64,000 nt of DNA from Siphonodentalium dalli. Taxonomy: Eukaryota; Mollusca; Scaphopoda; Gadilida; Siphonodentaliidae. The stretch covers positions 226,438,578-226,502,577 of the forward strand of contig CP136062.1 of assembly GCA_032622095.1 (NCBI GenBank), read 5' to 3'. Made by a program: the position numbers and the translations under genes. This document shows positions 21,860 through 32,190 of the stretch, piece by piece (positions within the stretch are counted from its first letter, which is position 1; each line of letters opens with the position of its first letter). The notes under the pieces are model-generated. The model was not told where the DNA came from, made no database searches, and saw only the letters and a list, made by a program, of their open reading frames with translations.

Positions 21860-23008
21860 TAGGCTTGCCACGATTATTTGATTAATCGACTAATCTTCGG
21901 CAGGTGCGGTAGTCGACGGTTATTTACTTTCGTCGACTAATCGCCCGAGGGGTGGGGGGGGGGGGGGGGGTATGGTTGTGTAAATTGTGTATCGATGTCA
22001 TGCCTGGAAGTAACTGTTAACCGCGTATGCAGCACAATTCCGTTGCAGTGTCCTCTGTCTTTGATGTCGCCGCCGACGTTTGGCGGTCATCTTCAAAGAA
22101 TTATGTGTGCGACATGTTCACACAGTACGTGCTTAGCTGGCAGCATCCTTCAGTTTGTCTTTGATGTCTGCGCCGACTTTTCACAGAGTCATCGCCGATA
22201 TGTGGGTGAATCTGATCAGCTATTGGTTGGAATATATGTCAGCGTGATAGGCCGTGGACAGACCTGGGAAGGTTGCAAATAATTACCATTACATGTATTC
22301 TCGTTTGGTGCCATTGTAAAAAAATGTCTTCAAGATAACAATCCGATGTTTGGGAGTTCTTTGACAAGGGGTTACGTATATTAATTTGTTTCATTATTTC
22401 TTGCAATTCTTTATTGAAAATGTCCAGGTTATACACGGCAGTAATTGTGACTGCATCCCCGTCACCCCGGGCCCCCCCACACAAGCTCAAATACCTCCCA
22501 CTGTCTACCTATGTCCTCGTTAAATTCATTGTAAGTGCACACCTTTCGCCGCAATTTCACCGATTAATGTGAAGCACGTGACCTGCCGAAATACGTAGCG
22601 GCGGCTTGTGAGTCGCGATCGAGATAAGCTTTACTTCTTGCAATTTTGCACAGTTACTGTCACATCGTACTCGTATGCAGTTTGCTCTAACTTTGCCAGA
22701 TACATCGGCAATATGGGCACTTGGCAGTATTTAATAGTAAGGGCCTGTTAAAAACTACATCGGGACGAATGAGACTATGAGGGCATGATTATTCCTTGTT
22801 GTATATGCAATAAAACAGTGTAAACACGGAACATCGACAGTTTATAACTGTCTTCAAAATGAATGTAAAGAAGTCATCGTAATTTCGCATTTATCACTTG
22901 TTTACATGGATGTAATACAGGGCGCATATATTACAGGATTAATCAACTAACCGTAGATTATAGCTGCCGATTAGTCGATTATGAAAACTCATAGTCGTGG
23001 CAACCCTA
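21860..23008. mobile_element. hAT-like DNA transposon, non-autonomous, 1,149 bp
   Basis: Ends TAGGCTTGCCACGA / TCGTGGCAACCCTA form inverted repeats. Weaker similarity continues inward through ATCGACTAATC for about 70 bp. The element is flanked by the perfect 8-bp duplication CCCCCATT (21852-21859 and 23009-23016). TIR type and duplication length fit hAT. Only short frames are found inside (up to 95 codons) and no transposase motif is visible, so it is probably a deletion derivative. The interior is notably CpG-rich compared with its surroundings. Confidence 0.88.
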
Positions 23009-23016
23009 CCCCCATT

Positions 23017-23437
23017 TGCCTCTTTGTTTTTGTGCCTATTTTTGTTAATGCAATTAAGTTGGACAATAATTGAACTTTAGTGAACAAAGCAATCATTTTG
23101 CAATGTCTAGTATTAGTATCAAGCGCGGCTTTTCTAATTAGTATTAATCCGCACGATAATTTACTTGGCGCGATGCCAAGTATCCCGGCGATTACACACT
23201 AGTGACAGATAAGAAAATATGTAATGGATTTTTCAATAATATTATAGGGGTTTCATGTCATATAATTATATAACTGGTCTCTTGTATTGAATACATGTAT
23301 ATACTTATTGAATCATAGAAGGGTGATTTAGGGAGTAAATTGAACTTCCTTCAACTATCGCAACTTCTCCCTAATAACAGTCCACTTCTCCTTAATATTC
23401 AAATAAGGAGAACCTCTAGGGCCCTGAATTAACCATT
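23017..23437. other. No gene; short diverged repeat
   Basis: GTAAATTGAACTTCCTTCAA and CTTCTCCTTAATATTC resemble inverted family N sequence. Otherwise unique. Confidence 0.4.
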
Positions 23438-23828
23438 TGATGACTCAATACTAACGAGTCGTTCACTTAGAAACATCCCTCCAAATCTCAAAATGAACAA
23501 TAGACCATTCCAATGTATACAACAGATGGGAGAATCCTGTTGGTAAAATAAGGGTTCACCCATTGACGACTGGATACTAATGATTCGTTCACTTAGAAAC
23601 ACACCTCCAAATGAACAATAGACCATTCCAATGTATACAACAGATGGGAGAATCCTGTTGGTAAAATAAGGGTTCACCCATTGACGACTGGATACTAATG
23701 ATTCGTTCACTTAGAAACACACCTCCAAATGAACAATAGACCATTCCAATGTATACAACAGATGGGAGAATCCATTTAGTAAAGTAAGGGTTCTCCCTTT
23801 GATGACTGGATACTAACAAGTCGTTCAC
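23438..23828 (+). repeat. 117-126-bp tandem repeat, three copies plus a partial
   Basis: GATGACTCAATACTAA / GACGACTGGATACTAA starts at 23438, 23564, 23683 and 23800; each unit contains CAATGTATACAACAGATGGG. Diverged single units are near 36930 and 61830. Confidence 0.92.
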
Positions 23829-23905
23829 TTGGGGAACGTTCAGATCATAATTTATGGAATCCCATTAATTTTTGTGCTGTTGAGATGTTGTGTTAACCCC
23901 TCCAT

Positions 23906-24275
23906 GACCCTAAGAGAAGTAGCAATAATCATATTAAGTTTTACCTGTTCCTCGATGTATATATTCTCCCACGACCCTAAGAGAAGTAACAATAATCATA
24001 TTAAGTTTGACCTGTTCCTCGATGTATATATTCTCCCACGACCCTAAGAGAAGTAACAATAATCATATTAAGTTTGACCTGTTCCTCGATGTATATATTC
24101 TCCCACGACTTGAAGACCTAACAATAATCATATTAAGTTTGACCTGTTCCTCGATGTATATATTCTCCCACGACTCGAAGACCTAACAATAATCATATTA
24201 AGTTTTACCTGTTCCTCGATGTATATATTCTCCCATATAAGAGGTAACATTAAGCATATTAAGTTTTACCTGTTC
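23906..24275 (+). repeat. 65-67-bp tandem repeat, about 5.5 copies
   Basis: AACAATAATCATATTAAGTT recurs with starts of GACCC/GACTY at 23906, 23973, 24040, 24107 and 24172. The array is preceded by TTAACCCCTCCATGAC, which looks like a gamma-type end. Confidence 0.92.
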
Positions 24276-24405
24276 TTTATGGAATTTATGGAAACAGCAA
24301 ATTCAATTAATACTCACCTGAAAAGAGACAAAGTAAAACATGATCAGATAGAGGTCAGATGGAGGTCAGATGGAGGTAACAGAAATTACCATCGAATATC
24401 AATTT

Positions 24406-24666
24406 TTAACCCTTCCATGACTGAAATTTTGCAACAAAAAAACCCTGTACCAATGCATTCTCTTATATATGCGATTTCCCATAGGGAGCCTCTGTGACAT
24501 ATATAAGAGAATACATTGGCCTAACAATATTTATCTTGACATTGTAAGCTAGTGCATACTCTTATATATGTGAGAGTCCCTATAGAAAACTTGCATACAT
24601 AAGAGAATGCACTGACACAGGATCTTTAATGCTGAACCAGAACAACTCCCATCATGAAAGGTTTAA
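24406..24666 (-). mobile_element. TTAA MITE, gamma type
   Basis: TTAACCCTTCCATGACTG ... CATCATGAAAGGTTTAA. Both hairpins are recognisable but mismatched (TGTGACATATATAAG). The right end has one change in AAAGGG. Confidence 0.88.
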
Positions 24667-24852
24667 GATCACCTGTAGATCATGTGAAGAACAGATTTGG
24701 TTTGATTTCTAAAATTATTATGAGATATAACGAGATTTGAGCAAAACAGTTTGTACATGAGCTGACTTTTCCGGCAAGTGTTTTCATGCTCAAATTCCCG
24801 AGAAAACAGTGAGTTATTTTCCATTTTAATTCAACTTAACAAAATATTTGAT

Positions 24853-24890
24853 TTAACCCTTTCATGACGGGAGCTGCGCTGGTTAAAGAG
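24853..24890 (+). mobile_element. TTAA MITE gamma, left-end fragment
   Basis: TTAACCCTTTCATGACGG followed by GAGCTGCGCTGG; the hairpins are missing and unrelated sequence follows. Confidence 0.6.
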
Positions 24891-25235
24891 GCTTGGCTTG
24901 GAATATGTGTAATAGCATGTTATATATGCCTTTAATTCAAACATCGAGCTATGCTGTCTGAGTTCTTATATAACAATTTAAACACCAAAATTAACATGTA
25001 ATTTTTGCCTTTAAATCAAACAATCTGATTAAATATGACGCATTGGAACATCAAACATGCTCTTCGTGACTAGAACCTTAAATTCCACATTGGAGAAATC
25101 CAGGATCTGAAGACATGCATGCCGTAATTAGGAATGAGAATGTCTGAGTAACGGGAAACCGAAAGAATATCAAACTCAATGAAATCCCAATAATCAAGGC
25201 TATTATAAAGAGAAATACAACGTGCTTCATAGAAT
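24891..25235. other. No feature recognised
   Basis: Unique A+T-rich sequence. Confidence 0.4.
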
Positions 25236-25272
25236 TTAGCCCTTTAACCATGGGAGCTGTGCTTGTGTAGTT

Positions 25273-25515
25273 TTAACCCTTTGAGTGCCAGGTCGATTTT
25301 TGTACCAACCCATATACCCTGTGCCAATGCATTCTCTTATATATGCGAGTCGACCATAGGTCGCCTCGCATATATAAGAGAATGCATTGGCCTGACAATT
25401 TTTTTTTTTTTTTTTTTTTTTTTACAATTTTAATAATTTATTCTTATATTCTTTAACAGACTTATTTTGTAGGTTTAGGGTCGATGAGATCGGCCCCTGG
25501 CACTCAAAGGGTTAA
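25273..25515 (+). mobile_element. TTAA MITE, beta type, nested in a gamma element
   Basis: TTAACCCTTTGAGTGCCAGG ... CCTGGCACTCAAAGGGTTAA with one hairpin. It lies exactly at the internal GTTAAAGATCCTG of a gamma copy, compared with the uninterrupted form at 14592-14605. Confidence 0.93.
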
Positions 25516-25529
25516 AGATCCTGTGCCAG

Positions 25530-25915
25530 TGCATTCTCTTATATATGCAAGTCTCTAATAGGGAGCCTCGCATATATAAGAGAATGCTCTGGCTTACAAA
25601 GTAAATATTGTTAGGCCAATGTATTCTCTTATATATGCGAGTCTCTAATAGGGAGCCTCGCCTCGCATATATAAGAGAATGCTCAGGCTTACAAAGTAAA
25701 TATTGTTAGGCCAATGTATTCTCTTATATATGCGAGTCTCTAATAGGGAGCCTCGCATATATAAGAGAATGCTCAGGCTTACAAAGTAAATATTGTTAGG
25801 CCAATGTATTCTCTTATATATGCGAGTCTTTAATAGGGAGCCTCGCATATATAAGAGAATGCTCTGGCTTACAAAGTAAATATTGTTAGGCCATTGTATT
25901 CTCTTATATATGTCA
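25530..25915 (+). repeat. Tandem hairpin array, four units of about 90 bp
   Basis: Each unit holds one whole MITE hairpin (GTATTCTCTTATATATGCGAG ends with CTCGCATATATAAGAGAATG-type arms) and the linker AAAGTAAATATTGTTAGGCC. One unit has an extra CCTCG. Confidence 0.9.
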
Positions 25916-25988
25916 GTCGCTCCCTAACTTTCTAAAGAAACTAAAAAACTTGTTAATTAGATAATACAGATACTTTCCAGAGAAGATG

Positions 25989-26526
25989 AGGGCTAAATGT
26001 TGCCATTCATTGGAAAGCTCTGAGTGAGAGCTTTCCGATGAATGGCAACAAGCCGTATTTCCGACAAAATCCTGAAAAGTTACCCATAATTCTGATGTGG
26101 TTAACCCTTTACCCAACAGAACGGCCCTGTGCCAATGCATTCTCTTATATATGCGAGTCGACCATAGATCGCCTCGCATATATAAGAGAATGCATTGGCT
26201 TAACACACTAAAAATTATAAAATTGTTAAAGAATGTAAGAAAAAATGGTAAAAAGTGTTAAAAAAAGATTTTTTTTAGGCAAATGCATTCTCTTATATAT
26301 GAGAGGCGACCTATGGTCGACTCGCATATATAAGAGAATGCATTGGCACAGGGCATAACTGTAACTATCACAATGTGGTCAAGGAGCCGGTTCCAATGAT
26401 ATCCATATGTGTATGGTTCTATTGAGACAGACCGAAGATATTTTAGGCTGTTGAATCTTTATTTGGCCGGTTTTGGCCGGTTTGTTGGGTAAAGGGTTAA
26501 GGAGTTGATTATTTAGGGCATTACTG
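25989..26526. mobile_element. Family A MITE split by an alpha TTAA element
   Basis: TTGCCATTCATTGG...GATGTGG, then the 26101-26500 insertion, then GGAGTTGATTATTTAGG and the end CATTACTG. The left arm is truncated. Confidence 0.88.
26101..26500 (-). mobile_element. TTAA MITE, alpha type, nested in a family A MITE
   Basis: TTAA-CCCTTTACCCAACA ... TGTTGGGTAAAGGG-TTAA, 400 bp. It is inserted in the TGGTTAAGGAG motif of a family A copy, whose halves are GATGTGG before and GGAGTTGATTATTTAGG after. Confidence 0.95.
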
Positions 26527-26682
26527 TACTATCTTCTTCATCAGATGCTTCATATTCTAGTGAACATGAACATAAACCAATCAAGGATGGGTTGGTACAC
26601 CACGCCATAAAATTACTGTCAACATTAAGTTGGTAAAACATAATCTTTAAATTCTTTAAATTTATTTATTAGCGCCTCAGGC

Positions 26683-27070
26683 TTAACCCTTTCAGTGCCA
26701 GGGACCGATTTTTTTTTTGGGTTGAATTTTTTTGGGTATTCTTAAGCATGCTATGGCGAATTTAAAAACAAACTGGATAAAACCTTAGGGGCATGTTATA
26801 ACTCAAAACTATCACCAAGTATTCATAGTAATAAGTTTGATGCCCATGAAAAACGTAAGATTCCCTGGCACTAAACCTACAAAATAAGAAAAAATTATTA
26901 AAATTGTAAAAAATTATAAAAAATAATAACAAATGATGAAAATTTGTTAGGCCAATGCATTCTCTTATATATGAGAGGCGACCTATGGTCGACTCGCATA
27001 TATAAGAGAATGCATTGGCACAGGGTTTATGGTTTGATACAAAAATCGGACCTGGCACTCAAAGGCTTAA
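26683..27070 (-). mobile_element. TTAA MITE, beta type, long form 388 bp
   Basis: TTAACCCTTTCAGTGCCAGG ... CTCAAAGGCTTAA. It has a unique block with GGGGCATGTTATAACTC not present in the short form, then one hairpin. The right end has one mutation (AAAGGC). Confidence 0.9.
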
Positions 27071-27296
27071 AGCTTTGCACCTGCCACTGCACCAGTGAGT
27101 TTTATTACTCCCATTATCTGTTAGAAGTTGTTTTGATCATGCTATTGACTCCAATGTACTGGGAATGTCTGGTTGATAATATGCAGGTGATGAATGGTTA
27201 TCATCAGGACGAATTTTGCTTGAAAAGTGGGCAGAATTTACACCATGAATAAAATAATACAGAAAATCCTTAAGAATTGAGTGGGTGAAGCTGTAT

Positions 27297-27593
27297 CAGG
27301 GACCAGCCTAGGGGGCGACGTGGGCGAAATAGTCGCCCTGTGTGGCCGCAAGTCTCCCTGAAATGACGTCAGGGAGAAGTGGATGTCTCCCTAAAAAAAA
27401 ATTAAAAAAATTTTAGTTAAATTTTTAATCTTTAATCTCCCTGAAGAATTGGTGACTGGATGATCTACTGCTCAGCTTAACACTTCCAGTTTATCCTCAC
27501 ACATGTAGAAAATCTATTGTGGACAATAATAACAGCTAAAACAAAGAGGGAGAAGTCACTTCTCCCTATATTTTGACCCTAGGCTGGTCCCTG
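27297..27593. mobile_element. hAT-like MITE (family M), complete, 297 bp
   Basis: Terminal inverted repeats CAGGGACCAGCCTAGGG / CCCTAGGCTGGTCCCTG are flanked on both sides by the 8-bp direct repeat AGCTGTAT (27289-27296 and 27594-27601). An 8-bp duplication with a CAGGG-type end is the hAT signature. There is no coding capacity. It sits 60 bp upstream of the putative splice acceptor at 27655, so if that exon is real this element is intronic. Confidence 0.85.
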
Positions 27594-27639
27594 AGCTGTA
27601 TTCAGTCATCAGAGTGTTAATAAAGTGATAACAAATTTT

Positions 27640-27655
27640 CCTTCTTGTTTTGCAG
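27640..27655 (+). promoter_or_regulatory. Candidate 3' splice site of a 5' UTR exon for the GPCR gene
   Basis: A pyrimidine-rich tract (TTTTCCTTCTTGTTTTGCAG) ends in CAG at 27655 and is followed by AATGG. It lies 1,150 bp upstream of the receptor ATG on the same strand. No other gene is nearby, so it could start the exon that holds the 5' UTR and the whole CDS. The putative exon contains short upstream ORFs, for example ATG at 27657 with a stop two codons later. This is inference; no transcript evidence is available. Confidence 0.35.
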
Positions 27656-28228
27656 AATGGACACTTGAGAAGTATAGCTGCCATGGTTACGGGAATGGTC
27701 AGCAGACGATAACATCTATTACATAAAGTAATAAACCACAGGATATAGCGTTTATCTATCCTTAATTAGATCTCTTACGTCAGCGAACATCGTCATTATA
27801 CAAAGGATTATTATGACAACCTTTTCCGCCAACGTGTTGTGAACAAAATCGTAATCACCAGTTAACTGGAGACGGAGACAGAGATAGAGACACCAGGATT
27901 GTCGTCACTGAATTCCGTGTCAGAGTATTATACCTCAGTCTATTGGAATTCCAACTTAAAGCCAATCGCACACCAACAGTGATACAGCCCAAGTGCTAGC
28001 ACTGTGTGGCGCCAATAAGGAATTCCCTGATGCCAATATATTCTTACCGGAGTTTCCATTTTAACCAACATTTCAAATTTAATATATACTGTGTGTCATC
28101 ATCATTGTATATAATCACAGATATATAAGAAGGATTTCAGTTAAATCATTCGGATAAAGATTTGGAAACTTTGTATTTTCTTGACAACCTGGATGTTCAA
28201 GTTTAAAACAGACAGAAGACATCTAAAT

Positions 28229-28363
28229 AGATAGCAGACTAGGAGATATCATTACAGATAGCAGACTAGGAGATATCATTACAGATATCATTACAGATAG
28301 CAGACTAGGAGATATCATTACAGATATCATTACAGATAGCAGACTAGGAGATATCATTACAGA
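28229..28363 (+). repeat. 27/39-bp minisatellite upstream of the GPCR
   Basis: Four direct copies of a unit beginning AGATAGCAGACTAGGAG start at 28229, 28256, 28295 and 28334. The later two spacings are 39 bp because AGATATCATTAC is itself repeated. The array lies 440-575 bp before the receptor ATG, in its probable 5' UTR or promoter. Confidence 0.9.
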
Positions 28364-28804
28364 CTATGCGATATCAGTGATTGTACATAATACTTAAAAA
28401 CAGGAGGATTTATCAACTAAAACTAATCAAAAGAAAAACGAACTATAGTTCAATAATTCCAGTAACTCTTAATTTTGAAAAATAACAAGAATTTCAGTTT
28501 CCATGGAGATATTATTAAAACGTTCGTGGTGAACTGTCGACAAATTAAACAGACACTGCCAGCAAAAGACACTTCTAATTCAATTCTAATCAAATTGGAT
28601 TACAGTACATCCTTAGAAGGAATATTATCACAATTTCACGGAACTTTTAAAGATGGAATTATATTTTCAAGATTTGTTTCTATAGAAACAATCGACGGAA
28701 CTCGCAGAGTGATAGGAATGATTAGAAAATTGTTCTAAATAACTACAGAAGGATTCAAACATAAGATATTAAATTCTTAGAAGTAAGTACATAGAATACT
28801 CAAA

Positions 28805-29917
28805 ATGTTCAACTGTACGAACATTAACATGACTCTAGAGAGTAATAACACGGAGATAGTGGATCTACTTAAAGGATATCTCTATGGAATACTTATTCCT
28901 ATAGTATGCGTGTTCGGTTTCGTTGGAAATATACTAAACGTTATCATTTTCTGTAAAAAGACGAACACGCGCGTTCTCGACGACATGGAGAAGTGCACGA
29001 CCGTCTGCCTCGTCGCTTTGGCACTGTCCGATCTTATGTTTTGCATCTGTACATTTCCGAATGGTTTTATTCCGGACAGAAAACTGTTTAATAAAAACGA
29101 GTTTATGTTGTATTACAAATCGTTCAGCACGGCGGTGATCAGTATTTTTATTCTTAACAGTACGCTGTTGACTGTACTTGCAGCTATAATGCGATACATT
29201 GCTATCTGCCACCCGTTCTATTCTCGACAATTCATATCGATGAAAACAACACTGATTTCAATAGGGGTCGTCATGCTTATTTCTATCGGACTCAACATCC
29301 CTCAATTCTGGAGGTTAAAGTTCATGTACTGCTCAGATTTAATGGATTTTATCTTCGTTCAAAAAGGCGACTTATTTAAAAATACGCAATTCGTATACGC
29401 TCATAAGCTTCTGTGGGCGATTATCGGCAATTTCATTCCACTCGCCTTACTTCTACATTGTAACATTTGTCTGATAAAGGCGTTGCACCAGAGCAAGCAA
29501 CTACGATTGCTTCACAGCCGTGACAACACAAGCTGTATCTCAGCACATCGAAGAATCAACATTACGCTCGTCGCGATTATTATATTATTCTTCATTCTCG
29601 TTGCTCCATCAGAAATGACTAAATTTGTATTCTACGTCACAAAAGACAATAATACGAAGAAAGAAACGCACCAGATCGTGAATATGGTGACGAACTTACT
29701 ACAATGTATTAATTTTTCTGTTAACTTTATTCTTTACTACACGATTATCGCTCCATTCCGAAAGACACTCAATAGCCTCGTCTGCCACTACAGCTTCAAG
29801 TTCAGGTTCCGTAAAAAGAGGAGACAGGAATCAAGTTCTTCAGAAAGTAAAACGGACAGCGCCCGGCAGCAGCAAACGCTGCTCTTGTTGTCGATGAAAC
29901 AGAAGCAGTTTGCATGA
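28805..29917 (+). CDS. Class A (rhodopsin-like) G-protein coupled receptor, orphan, probably peptide-type
   Basis: A single 370-residue open frame starts at an ATG in an A-rich context (CAAAATG) and ends in TGA. It shows the 7TM layout. The N-terminus carries three N-glycosylation sequons (N3, N8, N14). Approximate segments are TM1 26-50 (GN at 41-42), TM2 64-86 (LALSD, D76 = 2.50), TM3 103-135 (R130-Y131 then IAICHPF), TM4 147-168, TM5 201-226 (P212), TM6 249-277 (P268) and TM7 289-314 (N307..Y311). An amphipathic APFRKTL stretch and a basic, Ser-rich tail (KKRRQESSSS) follow. Several class A landmarks are altered: M129 replaces D/E in DRY, K105 sits where the TM3 disulphide Cys belongs although C176 is present in loop 2, the TM4 Trp is absent, V266 replaces the TM6 Trp, and F308 replaces Pro in NPxxY. 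The overall pattern resembles invertebrate FMRFamide/TRH-receptor-like peptide receptors. The ligand cannot be named. The coding region is intronless and less A+T-rich than its surroundings, and no disabling change is seen. Confidence 0.93.
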   Translation: MFNCTNINMTLESNNTEIVDLLKGYLYGILIPIVCVFGFVGNILNVIIFCKKTNTRVLDDMEKCTTVCLVALALSDLMFCICTFPNGFIPDRKLFNKNEFMLYYKSFSTAVISIFILNSTLLTVLAAIMRYIAICHPFYSRQFISMKTTLISIGVVMLISIGLNIPQFWRLKFMYCSDLMDFIFVQKGDLFKNTQFVYAHKLLWAIIGNFIPLALLLHCNICLIKALHQSKQLRLLHSRDNTSCISAHRRINITLVAIIILFFILVAPSEMTKFVFYVTKDNNTKKETHQIVNMVTNLLQCINFSVNFILYYTIIAPFRKTLNSLVCHYSFKFRFRKKRRQESSSSESKTDSARQQQTLLLLSMKQKQFA

Positions 29918-30903
29918 AGATAAATTGCAAACGGACCAATCAGATGGCATTTCAGTGTTATATGTGTTATGTGTTCATATCTGGTGACTTAAGATGATGA
30001 CTATGCCACCAGAAAACAAATTCCTAGTTTAAATGACGCAATCTCCTATTTAAAGCTGTGTTCTGATGAATGTGTTTCACTGTTTACAATGACAACATTA
30101 TAATTAGCTACAAAGTTCATCCCAAGAGAAAATGAAAGGGGAATTTTGGTGAAATATCAGTGAAATCAACAAATTTATTATTTGGAGATTTCAGTAAAAT
30201 TTAGTAAAATTTGATTGAAATTTCACTAAATTAACTTCACTAAAAGTAAATTTCATTGGAATTTTCACTAAAATATATTTCATTAGATTTTCAGTCAAAA
30301 CTGAAATCTTGGTGATAACTGCAGAAATAAACTAAACTTCACTTGAAGTGGACAGAAAATGATTTCAATTGTGATTTTTTAGGAAGAGTTTTGAATGCAT
30401 TGCCATAAGATGACTTATAGAAGTATATGTAAGCACATTTTTAGAATTTAGGAAAAGATCATGAGCTAATAAAAATATCAGTGAAATTAAAAAAAAAATT
30501 GAAAATACAATGACTAAAATACAATGACTAAAATACAATGACTAAAATTTCATTTCTAATTTCTCTAGGGCTGTTAATTGTGATACTTTAAATATTGAAA
30601 TATTAACAATTTTATCGAAAAGGTTTGCCAAGTCTATAGATTTGTTCACATCCTGTTTATGACTTCTAATGGACCACGACACTATACTAATAACATTGAT
30701 GTGGTCTAAGATAGATTTATAAAAGTACAATAACGACAACTTTTACTTGCTCAAAGCAGGCATTTAAATTAATTTTGTATCAAAATTGCTAGCACTCAAC
30801 GTCATTCTGTCATATAAATAAAATATATTGACTCTCATTAGCAAAATCATTCTCACTTATTAGATTTGATTGGGACGAATGGCTGGCTGTTTGGTTACAT
30901 TTT
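29918..30903 (+). other. 3' flank of the GPCR; no further gene seen
   Basis: Very A+T-rich sequence. It includes a run of quasi-repeats around ATTTCACTAAA (30150-30300) and a triple AATACAATGACTAA near 30505-30545. Probably 3' UTR followed by intergenic DNA. Confidence 0.5.
30326..30331 (+). terminator. Candidate poly(A) signal of the GPCR gene
   Basis: AATAAA lies 409 bp after the stop codon. A second AATAAA is at 30468-30473. Either would give a 3' UTR of usual size. The choice cannot be made from sequence. Confidence 0.35.
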
Positions 30904-31001
30904 TTCCGATGAATGGCAACAAGCCATATTTCCGACTAAATCCTGAAAAGTTACCCATAATTCTCCTGTGGTTAAGGAGTCTATTAATTAGGGCATTACT
31001 C
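30904..31001. mobile_element. Family A right-arm fragment
   Basis: TTCCGATGAATGGCAAC through GGGCATTACT. The left arm is absent. Confidence 0.8.
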
Positions 31002-31205
31002 TAAACATTGGTGATAATTAAGTGTGGTTGAAAAATTTTGTCAACATGAAAAGACACATTTAACATGGAACAAAAATTTTCTTGAATGTGTCTTTACTTC
31101 CTCTTTGGTTGTGATCAAGAAATCAATATTAATTTTTTTTTAACCCCAGCCATTTCAAGATTGTTATTTCCTTGCTAAAATGTGATAAAATAGATCTCAA
31201 ATTTG

Positions 31206-31314
31206 TCGCAATGTTATACAAAATTTATTAACCTCATCCACTAAATTCAATCCAAAAGCTCAGCTCAAACCAAATTTAGTGCACTTGGTTAATAAATTTT
31301 GTATAGAACTGCGA
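31206..31314. repeat. Foldback repeat (family G)
   Basis: TATACAAAATTTATTAACC pairs with GGTTAATAAATTTTGTATA; the inner part has CCACTAAATT / AATTTAGTG. Confidence 0.85.
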
Positions 31315-31743
31315 CTCGTTAGAGATTCTGTATTTACGATATGATGCATCGACAATGAATTCTGTATTTACGATATGATACATCGACAATGAATTCTGTA
31401 TTTACGATATGTTACATCGATAATCATATATTCTTCACATGGGTGTAGTGGCTGAGTTGTAAAATATGAGTTGAAATATGCACATAATATGTCTTAATGG
31501 AAATCATCTACATTTTTGTACATATATTACCACCCTGCTGATCACTTCTTCAATGTGCTGTTGTGTTGTGTTCAAAGTGAGACATGAGCGTAATATATGG
31601 TCAATAAAAAATGTGAATTAGAACGATGTTTTTGCCAGACTCATCCTGGACTCATCCTGGACTCATAAAAGCGACGGTTCGTCGTTTAGAGGATTCGTCA
31701 CCGAGATATTGTAACTGATGATGATATCGGTGAAATTTTGATT
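31315..31743. other. 37-bp triplet repeat and unique sequence
   Basis: ATTCTGTATTTACGATATG recurs at about 31325, 31360 and 31396. The rest is unassigned. Confidence 0.6.
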
Positions 31744-32190
31744 TTAACCCTTTCAGTGCCAGGGGCCGATCTGATCGGCCCTAATTTACAGTCTGTTAAA
31801 TCGGCCCTATTGATTTTTTTTTTTTTTTTTTAGTTGAATTTTTTTTGAATATGCTTAAGCATGCTATAGCGAAACTGGATAAAACCTTAGGGGCATGTTA
31901 TAACTCAAAACTATCACCAAGTATTCATAGTAATAATTTTGATGTCCATGAAAAACGTAAGATTCCCTGGCACTAAACCTACAAAATAAGTCTGTTAAAG
32001 AATATAAGAAAAAATTATTAAAATTGTAAAAAATTGTAAAAAATAATAACAAATGATGAACATTTTTTAGGCCAATGCATTCTCTTATATATGCGAGGCG
32101 ACCTATGGTCGACTCACATATATAAGAGAATGCATTGGCACAGGGTATATGTGTTAATACAAAAATCAGACCTGGCACTGAAAGGGTTAA
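31744..32190 (-). mobile_element. TTAA MITE, beta type, longest form 447 bp
   Basis: TTAACCCTTTCAGTGCCAGG ... CACTGAAAGGGTTAA. It includes GGGGCCGATCTGATCGGCCC at the left, the GGGGCATGTTATAACTC block and a single hairpin, and looks closest to a full-length beta element. Confidence 0.93.

Larger units (their letters stand above)
25236..25915 (+). mobile_element. TTAA MITE gamma, interrupted and internally amplified
   Basis: The left end TTAGCCCTTTAACCATGG and GAGCTGTGC are followed by an inserted beta element at 25273-25515, then AGATCCTGTGCC and the hairpin. The hairpin-plus-linker (CTTACAAAGTAAATATTG) is then repeated in tandem at about 90-95 bp (linkers reaching GGCC at 25614, 25709, 25799, 25889). 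No right end follows. Confidence 0.8.

Noticed and set aside
28475-28738. 87-codon frame just upstream of the receptor
   Set aside because: Starts at TTG; the only in-frame ATG is a few codons before the stop. Probably untranslated leader.
28934-29230. 98-codon frame on the minus strand
   Set aside because: Antisense shadow of the receptor coding region.
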